NCBI RefSeq assembly: GCF_001499855.1
Contig: NZ_LQIK01000023.1
Location: forward strand, 1-64,000
Origin: Mycobacterium sp. GA-0227b
GTDB lineage: Bacteria; Actinomycetota; Actinomycetes; Mycobacteriales; Mycobacteriaceae
Reading direction: 5' to 3'
DNA: 64,000 bases
Part shown: positions 46,777 to 55,752 of the stretch, one piece after another
Layout: every line of letters starts with the position of its first letter
How positions within the stretch are numbered: position 1 is the stretch's first letter
Program-made: the position numbers and the translations under genes
Notes under the pieces: generated by a model
Databases searched by the model: none
What the model was told of the DNA's origin: nothing
The model's input: the letters and a program-made list of their open reading frames with translations, nothing else

Positions 46777-47463
46777 CTAGGTCAAGCCTTCGAGGAACGG
46801 GTTGGTGCGGCGTTCGACGCCGATCGTGGTCTTCGGGCCGTGTCCCGGTAGTACCACGGTGTCGTCGTCGAGCACCAACAGTTTGTTGACGATCGAGCCG
46901 AGCAGGTCCCGGCCGCTGCCGCCCGGCAGGTCCGTGCGGCCCACCGACTGCCGGAACAGGGTATCGCCCGTGAACACCACCGAGCCGGGGCCCGACCCGA
47001 TGGCCGAGTCGACGCTGAACACCACCGACCCGCGGGTGTGGCCCGGCGTGTGGTCGATGGTGACCGTGACGCCACCCAACTCGACCTTGTCGCCGTCCCT
47101 GTCGAGTTCGACGACCTGCTTCGGCTCCCGGAACAGCGCCCCGAAAGCATTGCGGGCAAGCCCGCCGAGGAAACCGGCCCCGAAGTCCTTGATCGGGTCG
47201 GTCAGCATGAAGCGGTCCTCGGGATGGATATATGCCGGGCAGCCGTAGGTGTCCGCCACCTTCTGTGCCGACCAGATGTGGTCGATGTGCCCGTGGGTCA
47301 GCAGCACCGCCGCGGGTGTCAGGTGGTTGTCGTCCAGGATCCGGCGCAGCGGCCCCATCGCCCGCTGACCGGGGTCGACGACGATGGCGTCGGCCCCGGT
47401 CCGTGGGGCCAGCACGTAGCAGTTACACGCCAGCATGCCGGCCGCAAACCCGGTGATGAACAC
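46777..47463 (-). CDS. MBL-fold hydrolase (glyoxalase II-like)
   Basis: A 228-residue metallo-beta-lactamase-fold protein with LLTHGHIDHIW (His57, His59, Asp61, His62), the mid-sequence His of HTPGHTRGSVVFSV, FTGDTLFRQSVGRTDLPGGSGRDLL and VVLPGHGPKTTIGVERRTNPFLEG. This is the persulfide-dioxygenase/glyoxalase II-like hydrolase conserved beside hisS in mycobacteria (Rv2581c). The GTG gives the usual start VFITGFAAGMLACNCYVL; the open frame extends into the divergent ppiB promoter. Confidence 0.9.
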   Translation of the reverse strand: MFITGFAAGMLACNCYVLAPRTGADAIVVDPGQRAMGPLRRILDDNHLTPAAVLLTHGHIDHIWSAQKVADTYGCPAYIHPEDRFMLTDPIKDFGAGFLGGLARNAFGALFREPKQVVELDRDGDKVELGGVTVTIDHTPGHTRGSVVFSVDSAIGSGPGSVVFTGDTLFRQSVGRTDLPGGSGRDLLGSIVNKLLVLDDDTVVLPGHGPKTTIGVERRTNPFLEGLT

Positions 47464-47566
47464 GGCCTCCAGTTTCCCACCCCGCGATGACGTGGGGCGC
47501 AGCGCCACACTCAGCAACGCCTGGCACACTCGTTTCCGACCGATCGACACGAGGAGGACACCGGCG

Positions 47567-48436
47567 GTGCCGACCAACGAACAGCGGCGGGCGACAGCGA
47601 AGCGCAAACTCGAGCGGCAGATGGAACGCCGCGAGGAAAAAGCACGCAAGCGGCGTCTGTACACCATCGTCGCCTCGGTCGCGGGCGCGATCGTCGTGAT
47701 CGCCGCGGTGGTCGCCACGGTCGTCATCACCAGGGATTCGGGCAGTCAGACGGCGGCCGCCACCGAAAGCTCCCCCGCCTCCGCCGCGCCGTCGGCGCCG
47801 GGCGGGCTGCCCGCGTTCGTCGCACCCGCCGGACTTGGCGAGAACTGCCAGTATCCGGCGTCGGCGGAAAAGGCCAGCAAGGACGTCAAGCCGCCGCGCT
47901 CCGGCAAGGTGCCCACCGACCCCGCCGAGGTCAGCGTCAGCATGTCGACCGACCAGGGCAACATCGGCCTGATACTCGACAACGCCAAGGCACCGTGCAC
48001 GGTCAACAACTTCGCCAGCCTCGCCCAGCAGGGCTACTTCGACGGCACCACCTGCCACCGGCTGACCACGGCCGAACAGCTCAAGGTGCTGCAGTGCGGT
48101 GACCCGGTCGGCGACGGCACCGGCGGCCCGGGTTACTCGTTCGCCAACGAGTATCCGACCAACCAGTACCAACCCGGCGACCCGAAGCTTCAAGAGCCGG
48201 TCACCTATCCGCGCGGCACCGTCGCCATGGCCAACGCCGGCGCGAACACCAACGGCAGCCAGTTCTTCCTCGTCTACCAGGACTCGAAGCTGCCACCGAA
48301 CTACACGGTGTTCGGCAGGATCGACGAAACCGGCCTGGCCACGCTGGACAAGATCGCCAAGGCCGGCGTCGCCGGCGGCGGTCAGGACGGTGCACCGGCC
48401 ACTCCGGTCAAGGTGAAGTCGATCCTGCTGGACTGA
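47567..48436 (+). CDS. ppiB: Membrane-anchored cyclophilin-type peptidyl-prolyl isomerase (copy 1)
   Basis: A 289-residue protein: a basic coiled N-terminus (TAKRKLERQMERREEKARKRR), one membrane helix (LYTIVASVAGAIVVIAAVVATVVI, about residues 31-54), a Ser/Ala/Pro linker, and an extracytoplasmic cyclophilin domain with LILDNAKAPCTVNNFASLAQQGYFDGTTCHRLT, GTVAMANAGANTNGSQFFLVYQD and YTVFGRIDETGLATLDKI. It catalyses prolyl isomerisation of exported proteins. GAGGAGG supports the GTG. Its stop overlaps the next gene's ATG by one base. Confidence 0.92.
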   Translation: MPTNEQRRATAKRKLERQMERREEKARKRRLYTIVASVAGAIVVIAAVVATVVITRDSGSQTAAATESSPASAAPSAPGGLPAFVAPAGLGENCQYPASAEKASKDVKPPRSGKVPTDPAEVSVSMSTDQGNIGLILDNAKAPCTVNNFASLAQQGYFDGTTCHRLTTAEQLKVLQCGDPVGDGTGGPGYSFANEYPTNQYQPGDPKLQEPVTYPRGTVAMANAGANTNGSQFFLVYQDSKLPPNYTVFGRIDETGLATLDKIAKAGVAGGGQDGAPATPVKVKSILLD

Positions 48437-49443
48437 TGACGACACCGCCGAGCGGCGGATTCCAGCCGCAGCCACCGCCGCACGCCTATCCGCCGCATTA
48501 CTACGGTTATCCGCCGCCCAAGCAGACGAACACGCTGGCCGTCGTGGCGCTGGTGTGCGCGTTCGTCTTTGCGCCGCTGGGCATCCTGTTCGGCCACATT
48601 TCGCTGTCGCAGATCAAGAGAACCGGTGAGGAGGGCCGTGGCCTGGCGATCGCCGGCCTGGTCATCGGATACCTGGTGACCGTGGCGACGGTGCTGATCA
48701 TCGTCGTCAGCGTCATCTTCGTCGCGACGGTGGCGCGCGAACTCGAGTCGCTCGACGGCACGGACCCGAGCTACCCGGACGTCACGGCGACGCCGGGCCT
48801 GCAGACCAACGAGCTTCCGGAATTCAAGCCGCCCGCCACGCTCGGCGCGAACTGCCAGTACCCGCCGGCCTCCGAACCGGCCAGCAAGCCGGCCAAGCCG
48901 CCGCGAACCGGCCGGGTGCCGACCGACCCCGAGCTCGTCAGCGCCAGCATGACCACCAACAGGGGCAACATCGGCCTTCAGCTCGACAACGCCAAGGCCC
49001 CGTGCACGGTCAACAACTTCGCCAGCCTGGCCCAGCAGGGCTTCTTCGACGACACGCCGTGTCACCGCCTGACCACGAGCGACACCCTCGGGGTGCTGCA
49101 GTGCGGCGACCCGAGCGGCACCGGCATCGGTGGGCCGGGCTACCAGTTTCCGAACGAATATCCGACCAACCAGTTCCGGTTGAGCGATCCGGCGATCGAG
49201 ACGCCGATCCGCTATCCGCGCGGAACGCTGGCGATGGCCAACGCGGGCGTCGGAACCAACGGCAGCCAGTTCTTTCTCGTCTACGAGGATTCGCAGCTAC
49301 CGCCGACGTACACGGTGTTCGGCACGATCGACGAGACCGGCCTGGCCACGCTGGACAAGATCGCGGCCACGGGCGTCGCCGACGGCAGCGAGGACGGCGA
49401 GCCCGCCGCCGAGGTCTTGATCGAATCGATCCGACTCGACTGA
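48436..49443 (+). CDS. Cyclophilin copy 2 fused to a DUF4190-type membrane domain
   Basis: A 335-residue protein whose C-terminal cyclophilin domain is very close to the neighbouring copy (LDNAKAPCTVNNFASLAQQGFFDDTPCHRLT; GTLAMANAGVGTNGSQFFLVYEDSQLPPTYTVFGTIDETGLATLDKI). The N-terminus differs: a Pro/Tyr-rich stretch (PPSGGFQPQPPPHAYPPHYYGYPPPKQ), then two membrane helices NTLAVVALVCAFVFAPLGILFGHISLSQIKRTGEEGRGLAIAGLVIGYLVTVATVLIIVVSVIF, which is the DUF4190 pattern. It is translationally coupled to copy 1 (TGATG) and looks like tandem duplication followed by N-terminal domain replacement. Confidence 0.88.
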   Translation: MTTPPSGGFQPQPPPHAYPPHYYGYPPPKQTNTLAVVALVCAFVFAPLGILFGHISLSQIKRTGEEGRGLAIAGLVIGYLVTVATVLIIVVSVIFVATVARELESLDGTDPSYPDVTATPGLQTNELPEFKPPATLGANCQYPPASEPASKPAKPPRTGRVPTDPELVSASMTTNRGNIGLQLDNAKAPCTVNNFASLAQQGFFDDTPCHRLTTSDTLGVLQCGDPSGTGIGGPGYQFPNEYPTNQFRLSDPAIETPIRYPRGTLAMANAGVGTNGSQFFLVYEDSQLPPTYTVFGTIDETGLATLDKIAATGVADGSEDGEPAAEVLIESIRLD

Positions 49444-49458
49444 CCCGCCGACTCGCGA

Positions 49459-49752
49459 CTATTCGCTGGGTGCGGTCTCGATGTAGAACTCGACGTCGTC
49501 ACCTTCGACTTTGGTCACCCGCAAGTTCGCGGTGTACTCCTTGCCCTCCGGCCCGGTGAACGTGCACTCGAACTTCGTGCCCTCTTCGGCCTCGACGCCC
49601 TCGGGGCACTTCACGTCTGTGGGCTTGAACCCGGTCTGCTCCGAGACGAGGTCGACGACCGATTGCGCGGCCCCTTCCGGCTTGATCGTGGAACTGCAGC
49701 CGGCGAGCACGACGCCGAGCGAAACGAGAACAACGAGCAAGGCGGGACGCAT
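49459..49752 (-). CDS. DUF4333-type small lipoprotein
   Basis: A 97-residue lipoprotein. Signal peptide MRPALLVVLVSLGVVLAGC ends in the lipobox LAGC at Cys19; the mature part is one DUF4333-like domain: TIKPEGAAQSVVDLVSEQTGFKPTDVKCPEGVEAEEGTKFECTFTGPEGKEYTANLRVTKVEGDDVEFYIETAP, with two Cys that probably form a disulfide. The function is unknown. The ATG giving the lipobox is preferred over an upstream start within a repeat region. It is convergent with cyclophilin copy 2. Confidence 0.85.
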   Translation of the reverse strand: MRPALLVVLVSLGVVLAGCSSTIKPEGAAQSVVDLVSEQTGFKPTDVKCPEGVEAEEGTKFECTFTGPEGKEYTANLRVTKVEGDDVEFYIETAPSE

Positions 49753-49820
49753 CGTCGCAGTATCGCAGACCCGGCAAAAATTGACGGGTGTCATCTCAAT
49801 TTGCCGGCGGAGCACCGAAC

Positions 49821-49886
49821 GCGGCTCACGCCGCTTCTGCCCCATTGCGGCTCACGCCGCTTCCGCCCCATTGCGGCTCACGCCGC
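49821..49886. repeat. 26-bp tandem repeat, about 2.5 copies, overlapping the relA 3' end
   Basis: Units at 49821-49846 and 49847-49872 are identical except for one base; the third is a 14-base partial copy at 49873-49886 that contains the relA stop and last codons. Each unit opens with GCGGC-TCAC-GCCGC, a small hairpin. The array seems to derive from duplication of the relA end and could act as serial hairpins after the gene. Confidence 0.85.
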
Positions 49887-52226
49887 GGAAGTGACCCGGT
49901 AGACGTCGTACACGCCTTCCACATTCCGCACCACGTTGAGCACATGGCCGAGATGTTTGGGGTCGCCCATCTCGAAGGTGAACCTGCTGATCGCCACCCG
50001 ATCGTTGGATGTCGTCACCGACGCGCTCAGAATGTTGACCTTCTCGTCGGCCAGCACCCGCGTGACGTCGGACAGCAACCGGTGCCGGTCCAGCGCCTCG
50101 ACCTGGATCGCGACCAGGAACACCGACGACGGCGACGGCGCCCACTTCACCTCGATGATGCGCTCCGATTGTTGCTGCAGCGACGAGGCATTCGTGCAGT
50201 CGGTGCGGTGCACGCTCACGCCGCCGCCGCGCGTCACGAAGCCCATGATGTTGTCGCCGGGTACCGGCGTACAGCACTTGGCCAGTTTGGTCAACACACC
50301 CGGGGCGCCTGGAACGGCCACCCCGACATCGTCGCTGGTGCGGTGGCGCACCGGCATCGTCGCAGGGGTGGAGCGCTCGGCCAGTTCGTCGGAGGCTTCC
50401 TCGTCACCGCCGACCTGGGCGACCAACCGCTGCACCACATGCCGCGCCGAGACGTGACCCTCGCCCACCGCGGTGTAGAGCGCGGAGACGTCCACATACC
50501 GCAGTTCGCGGGCCAGTGCGCCCATCGATTCGGCATTCATCAACCGCTGCAACGGAAGCCCGCCACGGCGAACCTCGCGGGCGATCGCGTCCTTACCCGC
50601 CTCGAGCGCTTCCTCGCGGCGCTCCTTGGCGAACCACTGCCGGATCTTGGCCTTCGCGCGTGGCGACACCACGAAGGTCTGCCAGTCGCGCGACGGGCCG
50701 GCATTGAGCGCCTTGGAGGTGAAAACCTCGACCACTTCCCCGTTTTCGAGCTTTCGCTCGAGCGCGACGAGGCGGCCGTTGACCCGTGCGCCGATACAGC
50801 GGTGACCGACTTCGGTGTGCACCGCGTAAGCGAAGTCGACGGGTGTCGACCCGGTCGGCAGCGTGATCACGTCGCCCTTCGGGGTGAACACGAAAATCTC
50901 CTGCACCGCAAGGTCGTAACGCAGCGACTCCAGGAACTCGCCGGGGTCGGCGGCCTCACGCTGCCAGTCGAGAAGCTGTCGCATCCAGGCCATGTCGTCG
51001 ATCTCGGCCGACGAGTGCTGGCTCGGAACGCCGTTGCGCCCCTTGGTTTCCTTGTAGCGCCAGTGCGCGGCGATGCCCAGTTCGGCGGTCTTGTGCATAT
51101 CGTGCGTGCGGATCTGCACTTCCAGCGGTTTGCCCTCGGGCCCGACGACGGTGGTGTGCAACGACTGATAGACGCCGTACCGCGGCTGCGCGATGTAGTC
51201 CTTGAACCGCCCGGCCATCGGCTGCCACAGCGAGTGCACGACGCCGAGAGCCGCGTAACAATCCCGGATCTCGTCGCAGAGGATGCGCACGCCGACGAGA
51301 TCGTGGATGTCGTCGAAGTCTCGGCCCTTGACGATCATCTTCTGGTAGATCGACCAGTAGTGCTTGGGCCTTCCTTCCACGACCGCATCGATCTTCGACG
51401 CGCTCAGCGTCGCGTTGATCTCCGCGCGCACCTTGGCGAGGTAGGTGTCGCGCGACGGCGCCCGGTCGGCGACCAGCCGCACGATCTCCTCGTACTTCTT
51501 CGGGTGCAGGATCGCGAACGCCAGGTCTTCGAGCTCCCACTTGACCGTTGCCATCCCCAGCCGGTGCGCAAGCGGAGCAATCACTTCCAGGGTTTCGCGC
51601 GCCTTGCGCGCCTGCTTCTCGGGCGGCAGGAACCGCATGGTGCGCATGTTGTGCAGCCGGTCGGCGACCTTGATCACCAGCACGCGGGCGTCGCGCGCCA
51701 TCGCGATGATCATCTTGCGGATGGTCTCGCCCTCGGCGGCGGTGCCCAGCGCAACCTTGTCCAGCTTGGTGACGCCGTCGACCAGATGACCGACCTCGGT
51801 GCCGAACTCCTCGGTCAGCGCTTCCAGCGTGTACCCGGTGTCCTCGACCGTGTCATGCAGCAGCGCTGCGATCAGCGTGGTGGTGTCCATGCCGAGCTCG
51901 GCCAGGATGTTCGCCACCGCCAACGGGTGGGTGATGTACGGATCGCCCGAGCGGCGCAACTGATCGGCGTGGCGCTGTTCGGCGACCTCGTAGGCGCGCT
52001 GCAACAACTGCAGATTCGCCTTGGGGTAGATCTCTTTGTGGACCGCGACCAGCGGCTCGAGGACCGGGTTGATAGCGCTGCGCTGCGACGTCATCCGCCG
52101 CGCCAGCCGGGCGCGCACGCGGCGCGACGCGCTGGCTGAGGCTTTCGGTGTCTCCGGCGTCGGCGACTCGGGCTGCGTTTGCGGCGGCGACTGCACGGCC
52201 TGGCCCGTGCCGGGTTCCTCAGCCAT
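49878..52226 (-). CDS. relA: Bifunctional (p)ppGpp synthetase/hydrolase RelA/SpoT (Rel)
   Basis: The sole long RSH enzyme of mycobacteria, which makes and degrades (p)ppGpp in the stringent response. The 782-residue protein has the HD hydrolase domain ([38 protein letters not shown]), the synthetase domain ([58 protein letters not shown]), a TGS domain ([32 protein letters not shown]), a zinc-finger/helical region with [28 protein letters not shown], and a C-terminal ACT domain. GGAGG before the ATG fixes the start. The 3' end lies within a tandem repeat. Confidence 0.97.
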   Translation of the reverse strand: MAEEPGTGQAVQSPPQTQPESPTPETPKASASASRRVRARLARRMTSQRSAINPVLEPLVAVHKEIYPKANLQLLQRAYEVAEQRHADQLRRSGDPYITHPLAVANILAELGMDTTTLIAALLHDTVEDTGYTLEALTEEFGTEVGHLVDGVTKLDKVALGTAAEGETIRKMIIAMARDARVLVIKVADRLHNMRTMRFLPPEKQARKARETLEVIAPLAHRLGMATVKWELEDLAFAILHPKKYEEIVRLVADRAPSRDTYLAKVRAEINATLSASKIDAVVEGRPKHYWSIYQKMIVKGRDFDDIHDLVGVRILCDEIRDCYAALGVVHSLWQPMAGRFKDYIAQPRYGVYQSLHTTVVGPEGKPLEVQIRTHDMHKTAELGIAAHWRYKETKGRNGVPSQHSSAEIDDMAWMRQLLDWQREAADPGEFLESLRYDLAVQEIFVFTPKGDVITLPTGSTPVDFAYAVHTEVGHRCIGARVNGRLVALERKLENGEVVEVFTSKALNAGPSRDWQTFVVSPRAKAKIRQWFAKERREEALEAGKDAIAREVRRGGLPLQRLMNAESMGALARELRYVDVSALYTAVGEGHVSARHVVQRLVAQVGGDEEASDELAERSTPATMPVRHRTSDDVGVAVPGAPGVLTKLAKCCTPVPGDNIMGFVTRGGGVSVHRTDCTNASSLQQQSERIIEVKWAPSPSSVFLVAIQVEALDRHRLLSDVTRVLADEKVNILSASVTTSNDRVAISRFTFEMGDPKHLGHVLNVVRNVEGVYDVYRVTSAA

Positions 52227-52271
52227 GGTCACCTCCTCCAGCGATGTGTGGCCCGCCTCCGAGGATATCCC

Positions 52272-52823
52272 TCAGACCCGGTGCAACGATGTGACCGGCA
52301 GCGGCTCGAGCACTGCGCGACCGTTGAGCGCGGTCAGTTCGAGCAGCACCGCGGCACCGGTCACCGACGCGCCGGCGTGCTGCAGCAACCTGGCCGCCGC
52401 GGCCGCTGTTCCGCCGGTGGCGAGCACATCGTCGATGATCACCACCTTGCGGCCGCCGATGTCGATGCCGTCGGCCGGAATCTCCAGGGTCGCGGTGCCG
52501 TATTCGAGCGAATAGGTCTCGCTATGCACCGGCGGCGGCAGCTTGCCGCCCTTGCGGATCGCCAACACGCCCGTCCCCAGTCGCAGTGCGACCGCCGCAC
52601 CGAGCAGAAATCCGCGCGCGTCGATGCCCGCCACCAGATCCGCGTCGGCGGCAGCTTCGGCGAGCGCATCGGTGACCGCGGCCAACCCGTGGCCGTCGGC
52701 CAACAGCGGGGTGAGGTCCTTGAACGCGATGCCCGGTTCGGGGAAGTCGGGCACCTCCCGCATCCTCTTCGCGATCAGCGTCGAGATGTCTCCCGCCGTC
52801 GGCCGGCCGGGTCCGTCGCTCAC
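52272..52823 (-). CDS. apt: Adenine phosphoribosyltransferase
   Basis: Salvages adenine to AMP with PRPP. The 183-residue protein has the PRPP-binding motif [55 protein letters not shown], and the N-terminal [18 protein letters not shown]. The GTG start overlaps the stop of the upstream substrate-binding-protein gene (GTGA), which indicates translational coupling; the open frame further upstream is inside that gene. The apt-relA order is conserved in actinobacteria and links purine salvage to (p)ppGpp metabolism. Confidence 0.95.
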   Translation of the reverse strand: MSDGPGRPTAGDISTLIAKRMREVPDFPEPGIAFKDLTPLLADGHGLAAVTDALAEAAADADLVAGIDARGFLLGAAVALRLGTGVLAIRKGGKLPPPVHSETYSLEYGTATLEIPADGIDIGGRKVVIIDDVLATGGTAAAAARLLQHAGASVTGAAVLLELTALNGRAVLEPLPVTSLHRV

Positions 52824-54487
52824 TGCTCGAGCACCCAACGGTCCATGTTCCATCCCGCGCCCCACCGGGTCGGGTTGCTGCTGACCGCGAACATCTTCTT
52901 GGACTTCAGAACGGTCCGCTGCTGTCGGTACAGCGGCAGCGTCGGCATATCGGCCCACAGCACCGGACCGCCCTCGCCGAGCAGTCGGGCCAGCTCCTTG
53001 GGGTCGTTGGTGATGGCCATCGTCGCGATGATGCGGTCGATCTGCGGGTTGGAGTACCGCGGCAGGTTGTTGCCGTTGCCGGTGTGGAACTGGTACGCGT
53101 CCATCGCCGAGGAACCGGACGACCCGCTGCCCGCCGCCCCGCCGGTGCTGGCGATGAGCACGTCGATCTCGTTGTTGCGCAACGACAGTGGGCCGACGGT
53201 GTTGCTCGCGACATCCTGAACGGTGATGCCCGCCGGCGCGCACGCCTTGGCAATCGCCCCGACGGTGGCGGCCAGCCGCGCGTTGGGGCTGTGGTAGCCG
53301 ATCCTGACCGTCAACGGCCGCGCGTTGAGCGCAGCCCGCGCCGCCTCGGGGTTGGCGGCGACGAACTGCCCCGGTGCGGGGCCGCCCTCAGCCGCGCTGT
53401 ACGCGTCCTCGGCGGAGGGGTTGAGCCGCGAGTTGGCGATGGGCACTTCGGCGTTGCGGGCGATCTCGTCGCGCGGTGTGCACAGGGCCAGCGCACGGCG
53501 CGCGGGCGGCGCGGCCATCACGCCCCGCGGGGCGAAGATGAGCTGTTCGATGCCGGCCGAGGGGGCGTCGGTGCGCACGTAGTCGTCGGGCATGTTCAGC
53601 GTGCCCGACGAACCGGCTGCGATGTCGACGACGTCGTAGGCGCCCTGGTTGACCTTTTCCTGGATGTCGGCGCCGCGCGGCCACACCGTCACCGTTTCGG
53701 TCACCGGTTCGGCGCCCCACCACTTGTCGTTGGCGACCAGCACGACCGCGCCGTCCTCGGTCACCTCGTCCAGCTTGTAGGGCCCCGAGGAGGGGAACTT
53801 CTTCAGGTCGATGCCCGGTTTGAGGTTCCACCCGGTGTTCCAGACCTGGGCGATGCGCTCCACCGCCGCACCGTCGTTCTGCAGGATGGCCTTCGTGACG
53901 CCCCCGTCGCCGAGCCCGAGCTGATCGGCGATGACGTGCGACGGCATCATCGACGTCGCGGAGAACAGCTGGCCGAAGTCGACGAACCCGCGATCCGGCG
54001 CGAACGACACCCGCGCCTTCTTCTGCCCCGGCGTGCAGTCCACTGATGCGATGTCGCTGTAACCGGCGCGGCTGGCGGCGTCGAAGGTTGCGAACCTGCC
54101 GGACTGCGATGCCCACGCCAACACCAGATCGTCGCAGGTGATCGGCTTGCCGTCGGAGTAGACCGCGTTGGCGTTGATCTCGTAGTCGAGCACCAACGGT
54201 TGCCTGCCGACCACAGAAATCGTTCCGAAGTCGTGATCTCCGACGATCTGCCCGTCCGGTCCGTGGTAGTTGAATCCGGTCAGGACCCGCGCGAACGCCT
54301 GCGGGCCGCCCGAGGCGGCGCCGGCGACGGTGTTGGTGTTGTAGGTGATCAGCGAGCCGTCGACGGCATAGTCCACGCTGTCGGCGGGGCTGGACGTACA
54401 CGCCGACGCCAGCGCTGCGGCCAGCACCATGACCAGCGCCAGCACGCCGCAACGTCGCACCGGCCCCGGCCTTTTGCCGACGATCAT
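52820..54487 (-). CDS. ABC-type peptide/solute-binding lipoprotein (DppA/OppA-like)
   Basis: A 555-residue lipoprotein. The signal peptide [16 protein letters not shown] gives the lipobox ASAC, followed by a substrate-binding protein family 5 body: GLITYNT-like [74 protein letters not shown] and [19 protein letters not shown]. It lacks a permease or ATPase partner nearby, as for the Rv2585c-type protein, and so may be an orphan binding protein. It is coupled to apt and follows secF by 5 nt. Confidence 0.88.
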   Translation of the reverse strand: MIVGKRPGPVRRCGVLALVMVLAAALASACTSSPADSVDYAVDGSLITYNTNTVAGAASGGPQAFARVLTGFNYHGPDGQIVGDHDFGTISVVGRQPLVLDYEINANAVYSDGKPITCDDLVLAWASQSGRFATFDAASRAGYSDIASVDCTPGQKKARVSFAPDRGFVDFGQLFSATSMMPSHVIADQLGLGDGGVTKAILQNDGAAVERIAQVWNTGWNLKPGIDLKKFPSSGPYKLDEVTEDGAVVLVANDKWWGAEPVTETVTVWPRGADIQEKVNQGAYDVVDIAAGSSGTLNMPDDYVRTDAPSAGIEQLIFAPRGVMAAPPARRALALCTPRDEIARNAEVPIANSRLNPSAEDAYSAAEGGPAPGQFVAANPEAARAALNARPLTVRIGYHSPNARLAATVGAIAKACAPAGITVQDVASNTVGPLSLRNNEIDVLIASTGGAAGSGSSGSSAMDAYQFHTGNGNNLPRYSNPQIDRIIATMAITNDPKELARLLGEGGPVLWADMPTLPLYRQQRTVLKSKKMFAVSSNPTRWGAGWNMDRWVLEQ

Positions 54488-54492
54488 CTCCC

Positions 54493-55749
54493 CTACCGCC
54501 GCCGGGCGTCGCGCTTGCCCGACGGTCGCCCGGTCCGGCTGCCGGTCGGCCGCACCGGACGGGCACCCGGGGCCGGCTTGTCCGGCGGCGGCGTCGTGTC
54601 GGCGCGCGCGCCTGCGGTGGCGCCGACGGTCTCCGGTTCTTCGGCGGTGCCCGTTTCGGCGGCTCGCGCCGTCGCGCCCTTGCGGCGGTTCATCACCCGG
54701 CGGGTGTGGTTGCGCACCAGTTCAGTTCGCTCCCGCAACGACACCAGCAGCGGCGTGGCGAAGTAGATCGACGAGTACGTCCCGACGATCACGCCGACCA
54801 GCTGCACCAGCGCCAGGTCCATCAGCGTGCCCACGCCCAGCAGCCACACCGCGACGACCATCAGCGCCAGAATCGGCAACACCGAGATGAGGCTGGTGTT
54901 GATCGATCGCATGAAGGTCTGGTTGACGGCGAGGTTGGCGTGCTCGGCGAACGTGCGCCGCGTCGTGTGTTCGAAGCCCTGGGTGTTCTCCTCGACCTTG
55001 TCGAACACGATGACGGTGTCATACAGCGAGAAGCCGAGGATGGTGAGCAGGCCGATCACGGTCGCGGGCGTCACCTCGAAGCCGACGAGCGAGTACACCC
55101 CTGCCGTCACCACGAGGTCGAACACCAGGGTGGCCAACGCCGCGATCGCCATGTAGCGCTCATAGCGCACGGTGATGTAGATGGCCGCCAGGACCAGGAA
55201 CACCACCAAGGCGATCAACGCCTTCTGGGTGATCTGGCCGCCCCAGGTCTCCGACACCGCCGAATCACTGATCGCCTGCTTGCTCGGCTGGCCGTCGGCG
55301 CCTCTGGGCTTGAAGGCGTCGAAGAGCGCGGTGCGCAGCTCCTCGGTCTCGGCATTGGTCAGGTGCTCGGACCGGATCTGCACGGTGGCCGATCCGCCGC
55401 TGCCGACGACCACCACCGACTCCGGGCTCTGGCCCAGCGTCTTGCTGAACACGTCTTCGACCTGTTGTGTCGTCACCGTGCCCGACTCCGTCGCGGTCGG
55501 CATCGACACCTTGGTGCCGCCTTCGAAGTCGATACCGAAGGTGAAGCCGCGCAACAGCATGCTGGCCAGGCAGACCGCGACTATCAGGCCGCTGACCGTG
55601 TACCACAGCCTGCGTTTGCCGATGACCTCGAACGCACCGGTGCCGGTGTAGAGCCGGACGAAGAACCCGTGCCGCGGCGTTGCGGCCGCGAGGTCGGGCG
55701 CCTCCACCGCGCTGGTCTGTTGTTCGTCCGATGACTGCTTGGCCGCCAT
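54493..55749 (-). CDS. secF: Protein translocase subunit SecF
   Basis: Works with SecD to pull proteins across the membrane using proton motive force. The 418-residue protein has six membrane helices, the first followed by GIDFEGGTKVSMPTATESGTVTTQQVEDVF, and conserved ALMVVAVWLLGVGTLMDLALVQLVGVIVGTYSSIYFATPLLV. IGLLTILGFSLYDTVIVFDKVEEN is the family core motif. The N- and C-termini are long and charged/Pro-rich (ending GSRTGRPSGKRDARRR). It lies 3 nt after secD in a yajC-secD-secF operon. Confidence 0.96.
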   Translation of the reverse strand: MAAKQSSDEQQTSAVEAPDLAAATPRHGFFVRLYTGTGAFEVIGKRRLWYTVSGLIVAVCLASMLLRGFTFGIDFEGGTKVSMPTATESGTVTTQQVEDVFSKTLGQSPESVVVVGSGGSATVQIRSEHLTNAETEELRTALFDAFKPRGADGQPSKQAISDSAVSETWGGQITQKALIALVVFLVLAAIYITVRYERYMAIAALATLVFDLVVTAGVYSLVGFEVTPATVIGLLTILGFSLYDTVIVFDKVEENTQGFEHTTRRTFAEHANLAVNQTFMRSINTSLISVLPILALMVVAVWLLGVGTLMDLALVQLVGVIVGTYSSIYFATPLLVSLRERTELVRNHTRRVMNRRKGATARAAETGTAEEPETVGATAGARADTTPPPDKPAPGARPVRPTGSRTGRPSGKRDARRR

Positions 55750-55752
55750 GTG

